Assembly: GCA_949287115.1 (NCBI GenBank)
Contig: CASEFF010000056.1
Coordinates: 1-17,307, forward strand
DNA length: 17,307 nucleotides
Reading direction: 5' to 3'
DNA from: an uncultured Bacillota bacterium
GTDB lineage: Bacteria; Bacillota; Clostridia; Peptostreptococcales; Anaerovoracaceae
The translations under genes were made by a program, and so were the position numbers. Every line of letters starts with the position of its first letter. Within the stretch, counting starts at the first letter, position 1. Under the pieces are notes generated by a model that saw nothing but the letters and a program-made list of their open reading frames with translations, was not told the DNA's origin and made no database searches. This document shows, in pieces, positions 7,609-14,299 of this stretch.

Positions 7609-8381
7609 GCATATACGCTATATCCGATCTGCATCTGTCGTTTTGCCCGTGGATAGATAAACCGATGGATATATACGGGCCCGAATGGCACGATCATGCG
7701 GAGCGGATAAAAAGGAACTGGGAAGACGTCGTATCCGATGATGATACGGTGGTGCTGGCCGGAGATATATCGTGGGGACTTAAGCTGGAGGAGGCCGTGT
7801 ACGACCTGGAATGGATAGATGCTCTTCCGGGACGCAAGGTGATATTCAAGGGAAACCACGATCTGTGGTGGCGGGGCATAACGAAGCTCAACACCATGTA
7901 CGATACGATAACGTTCATGCAGAACGACTGCTACAGAGCAGAAGATATATACATATGCGGTACGCGCGGATGGCTTACGCCCGACAGCGACGACTTCACG
8001 GAAGACGACGAGAAGATATACAGGCGCGAACTGCTGAGGCTCAGGGCATCTTTGGACAGGGCAGTGGAAGAATGTGGCGGAGCCTGCGGCGAAAGGATAC
8101 TGGGCGTGCTCCATTATCCGCCCGTGTCGAGGGCAGCCGCTTTTTCGGGGTTTCAGCAGATATTCGAGGAGTACGGAGTAAGGAACGTGATATACGGTCA
8201 TCTGCACGGCGCCGAAGGGTTCGGGAAAGCCATAGAAGGATCGTATCACGGAGTGGAGTACAGGCTGGTGTCGGCGGACAGGCTGTCGTGTATGCCTGCC
8301 CTCGTCGACGTGGAAGGGAGACATCATGAATGCAGTGGATCTGATCGTAAAAAAGAGGGACGGAGAGAGACTGACGCGTGA
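7605..8381 (+). CDS. Calcineurin-like metallophosphoesterase (YP_/COG1768-like)
   Basis: A 258-residue phosphoesterase of the calcineurin-like fold with all five metal-binding blocks: SDLHL (Asp8, His10), AGDISWG (Asp54), KGNHDLWW (Asn84, His85), LHYPP (His170) and YGHLHG (His199, His201). The GDISWG and GNHDLWW forms point to the bacterial COG1768 group; the substrate is not known. The start at 7605 overlaps the rmuC stop by four bases. The C-terminal stretch after about residue 234 (EGRHHECSGSDRKKEGRRE) is charged and looks unlike a fold element. It is encoded by the 56 bases shared with the next gene in another frame, so it is probably a dispensable tail. Confidence 0.92.
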   Translation: MSIYAISDLHLSFCPWIDKPMDIYGPEWHDHAERIKRNWEDVVSDDDTVVLAGDISWGLKLEEAVYDLEWIDALPGRKVIFKGNHDLWWRGITKLNTMYDTITFMQNDCYRAEDIYICGTRGWLTPDSDDFTEDDEKIYRRELLRLRASLDRAVEECGGACGERILGVLHYPPVSRAAAFSGFQQIFEEYGVRNVIYGHLHGAEGFGKAIEGSYHGVEYRLVSADRLSCMPALVDVEGRHHECSGSDRKKEGRRETDA

Positions 8382-9630
8382 AGAGATAGGATATATGGTG
8401 ATGGGATATACAGACGGTGATATACCCGATTACCAGATGTCCGCTTTTCTGATGGCTATATTTTTCAGCGGCATGGACGACGTGGAAACGGCCGATCTGA
8501 CGGAAGTCATGAGGGATTCCGGTGACGTCATGGATCTGAGCGGCATAAAGGGCATCAAGGTCGATAAGCACAGTACGGGCGGCGTGGGAGACAAGACGAC
8601 CCTCATAGTGGCGCCTCTTGCCGCTTCATGCGGCGTGCCGGTGGCCAAGATGAGCGGAAGAGGGCTCGGATTCACGGGCGGTACCGTCGACAAGCTGGAG
8701 TCCATACCTGGATTTCGCGTGTCGATGGAAAGGGATGAATTCATCAGACAGGTCAACGATACGGGCATAGCGGTCATAGGACAGACGGGACATATAGCGC
8801 CGGCCGACAAAAAGATATACGCTCTCAGGGATGTGACGGGAACGGTAGAGAACCTAAGCCTCATAACATCAAGCATAATGAGCAAGAAGCTGGCGGCGGG
8901 CTCGGACGCCATACTGCTGGACGTAAAGTGCGGCAGCGGAGCCTTCATGAAGACGGAGGAGGATGCCGTGCGCCTGGCCGAGATGATGGTGAGGATAGGC
9001 AACATGCGCGGCAGGAAGACGGTCGCGGCCATCACGGATATGGAACAGCCTCTGGGAAGGGCGGTCGGCAACGCGCTGGAAGTGAAAGAGGCCATAGATG
9101 TGCTGAAAGGCAGGGGGCCGGATGATATAACGGAGCTTTCGCTGAAGCTGGCGGGCATGATGATATATCTGGGCGGCATGGCGGAAGATGAAGCGGAAGG
9201 CGGCAGGAAGGCAGCTCAGGCCCTGCAAAGCGGCAGGGGGCTTGCGAAGTTCGCGGAGTTCGTGGAAATGCAGGGCGGAGATCCCGCCGTTACGGAAGAT
9301 CCCGGTATATTGCCGCGCAGCGATGTGGTGATGGAGCTCAAAGCAGAAAGAGACGGATATGTGTCCGCGATAGATGCCATGAGGATAGGCCTTGCGTCTC
9401 AGCATACGGGCGCCGGAAGGGAAAGGAAAGACGAGGCGATAGATCTGTCTGCCGGGCTGTATCTTTACAGGAAGACGGGAGATCCGGTGAAAAAGGGCGA
9501 TGTGATATGTTCCCTTTATGGCAATAATGTGAAAAAAGTCAAAAAAGCATTGGAGGAAGCCGGTAATGCTGTTAAAATAAGCGAGGAGAAAAAGGAACCG
9601 GGAAAACTGATAAAAAGGATAATAACGTAA
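8326..9630 (+). CDS. pdp: Pyrimidine-nucleoside phosphorylase
   Basis: Cleaves uridine, thymidine or deoxyuridine with phosphate to give the base and (deoxy)ribose-1-phosphate for salvage. At 434 residues it matches B. subtilis Pdp in length. It shows DKHSTGGVGDKTTL (80-93, phosphate site), the family signature SGRGLGFTGGTVDKLE (110-125), and the pyrimidine-binding residues Arg168 (ALRDVT), Ser183 and Lys187 (ITSSIMSKK), at the numbering known for bacterial pyrimidine-nucleoside phosphorylases. The C-terminal domain with RKTGDPVKKGD is intact. No deoC, cdd or pentomutase gene follows; instead a nucleoside-type lipoprotein gene lies 15 bases downstream. The ATG at 8326 is inside the phosphoesterase gene (56-base overlap), with a GGAAGGGAG-like site just upstream. 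Confidence 0.95.
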   Translation: MNAVDLIVKKRDGERLTREEIGYMVMGYTDGDIPDYQMSAFLMAIFFSGMDDVETADLTEVMRDSGDVMDLSGIKGIKVDKHSTGGVGDKTTLIVAPLAASCGVPVAKMSGRGLGFTGGTVDKLESIPGFRVSMERDEFIRQVNDTGIAVIGQTGHIAPADKKIYALRDVTGTVENLSLITSSIMSKKLAAGSDAILLDVKCGSGAFMKTEEDAVRLAEMMVRIGNMRGRKTVAAITDMEQPLGRAVGNALEVKEAIDVLKGRGPDDITELSLKLAGMMIYLGGMAEDEAEGGRKAAQALQSGRGLAKFAEFVEMQGGDPAVTEDPGILPRSDVVMELKAERDGYVSAIDAMRIGLASQHTGAGRERKDEAIDLSAGLYLYRKTGDPVKKGDVICSLYGNNVKKVKKALEEAGNAVKISEEKKEPGKLIKRIIT

Positions 9631-9645
9631 GAAGAAGGTATGAAG

Positions 9646-10728
9646 ATGAAACGGATAACGATCGTGATGACGGTGATCCTGCTTATGCTGTCTCTGCTTG
9701 CTGCCTGCGGAGGCGGGAAGGAAGAAGGCAATAAGGAAGAAAAGGAAAAGGGATGCGAGATCGCAGTCATATCTGAGAGCGTGAAGGCTGACGGAGAAGC
9801 CTTCGTAAATCTGACATGGGACAGCGCAAAGAAATTTGCCGATCAGAACGATATGGTTGCTGCGCTGTATGAACCGGAAGAAGTCTCAAAGGAGGCGTAC
9901 ATGGCTTCCATAGAGAAGGCGACGAAGGACGGGGCGAAGTTCATCATACTCGCCGGCAGCGCTTTTGAGACTACGGCGTACGACGCGCAGAAGGCCTATC
10001 CCGATATCGGTTTCATGATACTCGACGGAGTGCCTCACGATGAAAAAGACAATTACGCGACGGCCGATAACACCGTCAGCGTGATATTCGCGGAAGAAGA
10101 AGCCGGATACATGGCCGGATATGCCGCCGTGAAGGAAGGATACAAAAAGCTGGGATTCCTGGGAGGACAGGAAGCGCCTTATGTGAAGCGTTACGGCTAC
10201 GGTTTCCTTCAGGGTGCGGCAGCTGCCGCTGCGGAAACGGAAACGAAGGTGGAGATGGCCTACAGATATATGGGGTCATCGGAGGCTTCGAAGGATGTAC
10301 GGGAAGTCGCGCAGCAGTGGTATAAGGACGGCACGGAAGTCATATTCGTATCGGGAGGTCCGATGACGGACTCTGTCGTAAAGGCGGCGGAAAAGGCGAA
10401 GGGAAAGGTGATCGCCACGGATCTGGACGATGAAAGCCTGTCGGAAACGGTCATAGCGTCTGCGTCAAAGGGAATAGGAGCCGCTGTGGAGACGGTGCTC
10501 AAAAGCTATGAAGACGGTACGTTCACAGGGGGAACGGCGTTCAACTACGCGGCCAAGAACGACGGCGTATCGCTGCAGATGAGCGACACGGGATTCACAA
10601 AATTCGACGATAAGGCATATAAAAAGGTGTTCAGGAGCCTGAGCAACGGAAAGATAGAGCTGAAGAAGGATACAGGGGTGAAATCCATTTCGGAGCTTAC
10701 GGGAGAATGGGTCACGATTAAGAAGTAA
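9646..10728 (+). CDS. BMP-family (PnrA-like) substrate-binding lipoprotein
   Basis: Surface lipoprotein of the basic-membrane-protein/PnrA family, which captures nucleosides for ABC import. The 360-residue protein has a basic start, a hydrophobic stretch and the lipobox LLAAC with Cys21 as the lipidated residue, followed by a GGGKEEGNKEEKEKG linker. Family hallmarks are EEEAGYMAGYAA, KLGFLGGQEAPYVKRYGYGFLQG, VIFVSGGP and VIATDLDD. ATG at 9646 is preferred to ATG at 9640 because AGAAGG (9633-9638) then has seven-base spacing. Position directly after pdp supports a nucleoside ligand. In most relatives an ATPase and two permeases follow; here a regulator gene follows after a gap, so the transporter partners must be elsewhere or absent. 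Confidence 0.92.
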   Translation: MKRITIVMTVILLMLSLLAACGGGKEEGNKEEKEKGCEIAVISESVKADGEAFVNLTWDSAKKFADQNDMVAALYEPEEVSKEAYMASIEKATKDGAKFIILAGSAFETTAYDAQKAYPDIGFMILDGVPHDEKDNYATADNTVSVIFAEEEAGYMAGYAAVKEGYKKLGFLGGQEAPYVKRYGYGFLQGAAAAAAETETKVEMAYRYMGSSEASKDVREVAQQWYKDGTEVIFVSGGPMTDSVVKAAEKAKGKVIATDLDDESLSETVIASASKGIGAAVETVLKSYEDGTFTGGTAFNYAAKNDGVSLQMSDTGFTKFDDKAYKKVFRSLSNGKIELKKDTGVKSISELTGEWVTIKK

Positions 10729-10730
10729 TG

Positions 10731-10765
10731 TAAACCTGTAAAAACACAGAAAATATATAGGTTTA
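10731..10765 (+). repeat. Inverted repeat between lipoprotein gene and tetR
   Basis: TAAACCT (10731-10737) and AGGTTTA (10759-10765) are exact inverted copies separated by 21 AT-rich bases; a G-T wobble and one more pair extend the stem outward by two positions. There is no T-run after it, so a terminator is doubtful. It sits upstream of the tetR-type gene and could be an operator or an mRNA-end hairpin. A TATGAT at 10788-10793 could be the -10 of the regulator, but I find no good -35. Confidence 0.4.
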
Positions 10766-10829
10766 TATGTGGACTAATTGGACACTTTATGATAGTATAT
10801 CCATTAGACGAGCAAATGGAGGGGGTAGT

Positions 10830-11468
10830 ATGAAATCAAACAGGACAAAAGGAAAGATATTAGACACATCCATCAAATTGTTCAATGAGAAGAAAGCGTC
10901 CAATGTCAGCACTGTACAGATCTCGGCCGCAATGGAGATAAGTCCGGGGAACCTGTACTATTATTACGCCAACAAGGAAGAAGTGATAAGGTGCATATGG
11001 CAGGAGAGGATGATCGCGGAGATAGATGATCTCATAGCAAAGTGCGGAGATGTGGCGACGGCGGAGGATCTGCTGGAGCTCTTCAGGGGGATCGTCGCGC
11101 ACTGCGTGCGATACAGGTTTTTCTATACGGAAATGCCTACGCTTTTTGCCAATGACGGCACCATCATGGACATATATATCGATGTGAATGAACGTTCGGT
11201 AAAAGCTGCGGCTGCGCTGTACAGGTCGTTTATGGAAAGCGGCGGGATGATAAGGCTTTCCGATGATGAGTTGGATCTGACGGCGAAAAACGGCGTGCTG
11301 ATGATACTTGCCATAATAAACAGCTGCGACGTAAGGTCGTGTTACGGATTTGATGAGAAGATCGTGACGGAGGCCGTATGGAGCGGGATGGCGGCTTATC
11401 TGAAGCCATATCTTACGGATGATATGCGCAGCGGAATGGACAGGGCTCTCGAAAGCCTGAAGCCATGA
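10830..11468 (+). CDS. TetR/AcrR-family transcriptional regulator
   Basis: A 212-residue one-domain-plus-ligand-domain regulator. The N-terminal TetR helix-turn-helix runs from about residue 6 to 52 (TKGKILDTSIKLFNEKKASN, then TVQISAAMEISPGNLYYYYANKEEVI), with the usual NLYYYYANKEE recognition-helix ending. The C-terminal ligand domain is variable, so the inducer cannot be predicted. The ATG at 10830 is chosen because GGAGGGGG (10818-10825) lies just upstream; an in-frame ATG at 10767 has no ribosome site and would add 21 residues that are not TetR-like. No efflux pump or target gene is adjacent except the lipoprotein upstream and the convergent cdaR. The targets could be its own promoter or the nucleoside genes upstream. 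Confidence 0.93.
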   Translation: MKSNRTKGKILDTSIKLFNEKKASNVSTVQISAAMEISPGNLYYYYANKEEVIRCIWQERMIAEIDDLIAKCGDVATAEDLLELFRGIVAHCVRYRFFYTEMPTLFANDGTIMDIYIDVNERSVKAAAALYRSFMESGGMIRLSDDELDLTAKNGVLMILAIINSCDVRSCYGFDEKIVTEAVWSGMAAYLKPYLTDDMRSGMDRALESLKP

Positions 11469-11483
11469 TCGCGTGATACGAAA

Positions 11484-11507
11484 CGGATACAGGCGCGTGC
11501 GCCTGTC
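11484..11507 (+). terminator. Hairpin after tetR-type gene (possible terminator)
   Basis: CAGGCGC (11490-11496) pairs with GCGCCTG (11499-11505), and CGGA (11484-11487) with TCCG (11504-11507) forms an outer extension with a short bulge. It starts 16 bases after the regulator stop. The stem is GC-rich, but no T-run follows, so termination is only a guess from its position. Confidence 0.45.
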
Positions 11508-11520
11508 CGATACATGATAG

Positions 11521-11562
11521 ACGGGACTGACCGTACCGTGGAACCGGTGCGGTCAGTCCCGT
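11521..11562. terminator. Long perfect hairpin between convergent tetR and cdaR (bidirectional terminator)
   Basis: A perfect 13-base inverted repeat (11521-11533 with 11550-11562) continues inward by a G-T wobble and four more pairs (11535-11538 with 11545-11548), giving an 18-pair stem with a six-base loop. It sits between two convergent genes, as bidirectional terminators do, and its right arm includes the stop codon and last codons of cdaR. The T-runs on either side are short, so efficiency is uncertain. Confidence 0.65.
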
Positions 11563-12692
11563 TTGCGTTGAGACGCATACAGAGCGGCTATATACAGTAC
11601 GAACAGATCGTGGCTGCTTCTGAGGTCGTAACCGGTCTTCATACGTATCTTTTTTATCCTGTACTGTATCGTGTTCTTATGGGAAAAGTATCTTTCGGCG
11701 AGGGCTGTCAGAGAGCCGTTGGCGTTGAAAAAGGATATGATGAAATCGCACATCTCCGTTACCTCATCGCCGGTGCACCTTTCGAACACTATCCTGCTCA
11801 GGTTTTCCTTGTGCATCTCGGGCAGCTGTTCTATCACGTAATCCAGCATTATGTTGTTGAACAGGTATATCCCCGTCTCGCCTTCGCGGCAGTCGAAGTA
11901 TGATATTATATTGCCCGCTTCGTTGTATGAACGATGGATGTCCATGTAGTCATCGTAGTCGTTCCCGACGGCACAGAAGATAGATATGTCCGGATCCTTG
12001 TTGAGACGTGCGGAAGCAGTCTCGAGACAGCCGTACAGCTGGCGGTGATCGCAGCACGCGAGGATGATGAATACGGTCCCGTTGAACATTATGTGTATCT
12101 CCGGGGAAGAGATCTCATCGATGATCTTCCTGACGATGCTGTCGGAAAATGGTGTGATATGATCGTATCCGTCCGAAGAAGATGTGTTTTTCAGTATGGC
12201 GGCCGTGTATTTGCCGCTCACAGCGATGCCGCTGCGCTTCATCAGCTCTTCGAGATTGTACTGAAGGTTGTTGAAATTCCCGTGGATCAGATCGTTTATG
12301 ATCATGTTTTTTTCCTGCTGGCTCCCGAACTGCTGAGACATCCTGAGAGATTCTATGAGCAGCATCTCCGTCATCTTTTTAAGGATGAGGCCGTACTTTA
12401 CCGTCTGATGTGGATCTCCCGTTATTCCTATGACGCCGATGATATCGGAGCCGAAGTGTATGGGCAGATTGGCGCCCCGCCTGCAGCCGCGGTACTGGTC
12501 ATCGTCCGTGACTACGAGCCTTTCCATATCGCCCTGAATGAGCAGTTTCGCGCCCTCGTGGAACGTGTTGAGCCTGTCGGAGTCGGTGCTGGCTATTATC
12601 AGCCCTGTCTCGTCCATTATGTTTATATCCTCTTCTATGACCGTTCTTATTTCGTTGAGTATCTGTTCCGCTATCTGGTGTGTGAGTCGCAC
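11553..12692 (-). CDS. cdaR: CdaR-family transcriptional regulator (sugar-diacid recognition / PucR-type HTH)
   Basis: Regulator of 379 residues. The N-terminal half (about 1-130, beginning RLTHQIAEQILNEI and including GLIIASTDSDRLNTFHEGA and IGVIGITGDP) is a diacid-recognition domain of the CdaR/SdaR type. A degenerate GGDEF-like middle follows, and the C-terminal PucR-type helix-turn-helix spans about 328-366 (LTALAERYFSHKNTIQYRI, then KKIRMKTGYDL). In E. coli, CdaR activates galactarate, glucarate and glycerate genes including garK. Here it is divergent from an operon ending in a glycerate kinase, so that operon is its likely target. The GTG at 12692 is chosen because AAGGAGGA lies six bases upstream (complement of 12699-12706); the ATG at 12716 would sit upstream of that site, right at the promoter. 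Its stop lies inside the terminator hairpin. Confidence 0.9.
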   Translation of the reverse strand: MRLTHQIAEQILNEIRTVIEEDINIMDETGLIIASTDSDRLNTFHEGAKLLIQGDMERLVVTDDDQYRGCRRGANLPIHFGSDIIGVIGITGDPHQTVKYGLILKKMTEMLLIESLRMSQQFGSQQEKNMIINDLIHGNFNNLQYNLEELMKRSGIAVSGKYTAAILKNTSSSDGYDHITPFSDSIVRKIIDEISSPEIHIMFNGTVFIILACCDHRQLYGCLETASARLNKDPDISIFCAVGNDYDDYMDIHRSYNEAGNIISYFDCREGETGIYLFNNIMLDYVIEQLPEMHKENLSRIVFERCTGDEVTEMCDFIISFFNANGSLTALAERYFSHKNTIQYRIKKIRMKTGYDLRSSHDLFVLYIAALYASQRKRD

Positions 12693-12723
12693 GGGTTTTC
12701 CTCCTTTGTCCTGCATAACACAT

Positions 12724-12750
12724 ATTATAGCATTTTATTGGTATTGTAAA
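12724..12750 (-). promoter_or_regulatory. Promoter of cdaR
   Basis: On the minus strand, TTTACA (12750-12745), a 15-base spacer and a perfect TATAAT (12729-12724) preceded by TGC, an extended -10. The spacer is short, which the extended -10 may offset. It places transcription start near 12717, leaving a leader of about 25 bases with the strong ribosome site. Confidence 0.65.
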
Positions 12751-12772
12751 CATAGGAAAGATGTGCGTATTG

Positions 12773-12781
12773 TGATATATT
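12773..12781 (+). promoter_or_regulatory. Probable extended -10 promoter of the C69 hydrolase operon
   Basis: TGA followed by TATATT (12776-12781) fits an extended -10. The matching -35 region (around 12753-12758) is poor, as expected for a promoter that needs an activator such as CdaR. It lies 62 bases before the hydrolase start and back to back with the cdaR promoter. Confidence 0.5.
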
Positions 12782-12794
12782 TTTGTTAGGAATT

Positions 12795-12811
12795 TGTGAA
12801 ACGCTTTTACA
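12795..12811 (+). promoter_or_regulatory. 17-bp imperfect palindrome, candidate operator of the hydrolase operon
   Basis: TGTGAAA-CGC-TTTTACA: seven-base arms that match except for one G-T pair, centred about 21 bases downstream of the putative -10 and ending 20 bases before the ribosome site. This is a usual place for a roadblock operator. It resembles catabolite-responsive (cre) and other LacI-family sites around a central CG but has an extra base, so the binder could be CcpA-like, CdaR or another regulator. TGTAAA occurs again at 12745, in the cdaR promoter. Confidence 0.45.
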
Positions 12812-12843
12812 GATCATCTTTGAAGATCGGAAAGGAGAAAATC

Positions 12844-14238
12844 ATGGCACAGAGATCTTGTTCATCTTTTGTTATCATGGGCTCGGAGACGAAATCGGGC
12901 AATCTGATATACGCGAAGAACAGCGACAGACCTTTTAATGAAGCGCAGCCGCTGATATATTATCCGGCGGCGGATCACCCGAAGGGAACGTTCACCGAGT
13001 GTTCCTTCATAAAGATACCGCAGGTGGAGCATACATATGCCTGCATAGGATCGAAGCCTCACTTCTTCTGGGGATTCGAGCACGGTGTCAATGAACACGG
13101 ACTGGTCATAGGAAACGAGCAGGTGTCGGGAAGAGAGATACCGGACAGAAAATGGGGACTCATAGGTATGGACATCCTGAGACTCGCCCTTGAGAGAGCG
13201 AAGACGGCGAGAGAAGCCATAAACGTCATAGACGGCCTGCTGTCGACGATAGGCACGGGCGGAGCTCCGGGACACAGGATCCCTCAGTTCAACAGCAATT
13301 TCATCATATCCGACCCGAACGAATCATATCTCTTCGAGTCACATCAGGCAAAGTGGGTGGCAAAGAAGGTGGACAGGTACGGATACCTTGCCAACTGCTA
13401 CTGCATCGAGGATGACTACGATCTGATAGCAGACGGAACGGTGGAGGAAGCCTGCGAGAAGGGATTCTGGCATCCTGACGTACCGTTCAACGCAGCAAAG
13501 GCATGGACGATCGACGAGCTGCTCTACGATGAATCGGAAGGATTCGTAAGATACATGAGGCTTAAACATCTGCTTTCGAGAAAGGCGGAAGCCGGCGGCA
13601 AGTTCGATGTAAAGGACGCAATGAACATGCTGAGGGATCATTATGAGGACGTGCCTGAGCTGCAGTCGATATTCAGCCCTGCGGCAAACAAGACATGCAC
13701 GATATGCAGTCACCCGGGCGGAGTGGGAGACGGATGCGCTTCTGCTGCAAGCACGGTGACAGTGCTCAGAAAGGATGCTCCGAAGGAGCTGACGTTTACA
13801 TACTGGGGAAGCATGGCGCCTCCCTGCTGCTCCATATTCAGACCTTACTACAACATCGGATCCCTTCCCGATGATCTGCAGCACGCTCACGCCCTCTACA
13901 GACAGGAGGATCAGTGGTGGCAGTTCATAGAGCTGGAAAGGTATATCTCCCTCAACTACGAGAAGTTCGCACCTAAGGTAAAGGAAGAATTCGGAAAGAT
14001 GGAGGATGAGTTCATCCAGCAGGCAGAGCACATCGAGTCCACATACAACGGCGATGTTAACGTGCTGAAGAAATTCTCAGAGGAAGCGACGAAGAGGAGC
14101 TCCGACAAGGCGCTCGAGCTGATAGCTGACATAAAGTCAAAGCTGGTGACGAAGGACATAGACAGGATGCTGCTCAGCTATTTCAAAGAGGCTTCCAGAG
14201 AGTGCGGCATGGAGTACGACGAGAATGTGATCAGATAG
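12844..14238 (+). CDS. Secernin-like C69-family peptidase/amidohydrolase (Ntn hydrolase)
   Basis: A 464-residue member of the C69 dipeptidase/secernin group of N-terminal-nucleophile hydrolases. Secernin features are SCSSFV with Cys6, LIYAKNSDRPFNEAQ (22-36), YYPAADHPKG, VNEHGLVIGNEQ, IGMDILRLALERAKTAREAI, and the late SHPGG and CSIFRPYY. Cys6 would become the nucleophile after removal of a five-residue propeptide, as in other Ntn hydrolases. The C-terminal part (after about 400) is charged and helical, longer than in animal secernins (about 415 residues). It has no signal peptide, so it acts in the cytoplasm. The ATG at 12844 has AAGGAG (12832-12837) with six-base spacing. All 21 arginines use AGA or AGG. 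Substrate unknown; a dipeptide or other amide brought in by the downstream permease is the natural inference. Confidence 0.9.
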   Translation: MAQRSCSSFVIMGSETKSGNLIYAKNSDRPFNEAQPLIYYPAADHPKGTFTECSFIKIPQVEHTYACIGSKPHFFWGFEHGVNEHGLVIGNEQVSGREIPDRKWGLIGMDILRLALERAKTAREAINVIDGLLSTIGTGGAPGHRIPQFNSNFIISDPNESYLFESHQAKWVAKKVDRYGYLANCYCIEDDYDLIADGTVEEACEKGFWHPDVPFNAAKAWTIDELLYDESEGFVRYMRLKHLLSRKAEAGGKFDVKDAMNMLRDHYEDVPELQSIFSPAANKTCTICSHPGGVGDGCASAASTVTVLRKDAPKELTFTYWGSMAPPCCSIFRPYYNIGSLPDDLQHAHALYRQEDQWWQFIELERYISLNYEKFAPKVKEEFGKMEDEFIQQAEHIESTYNGDVNVLKKFSEEATKRSSDKALELIADIKSKLVTKDIDRMLLSYFKEASRECGMEYDENVIR

Positions 14239-14299
14239 GCTGCGGCCTGTCCGGTCCGGGATCTGACATATAGGAGAAGACAGATTAGGAGAGACGATA

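Noticed and set aside
11934..12749. A 271-codon plus-strand open frame opposite cdaR
   Set aside because: It has no domain pattern, while the minus strand encodes an intact regulator with ribosome site and promoter.
14239..14299. The short gap between hydrolase and permease as a promoter or terminator
   Set aside because: It holds two TAGGAGA copies that look like ribosome sites and a weak CCGG-based pairing, but no T-run, -35 or -10.
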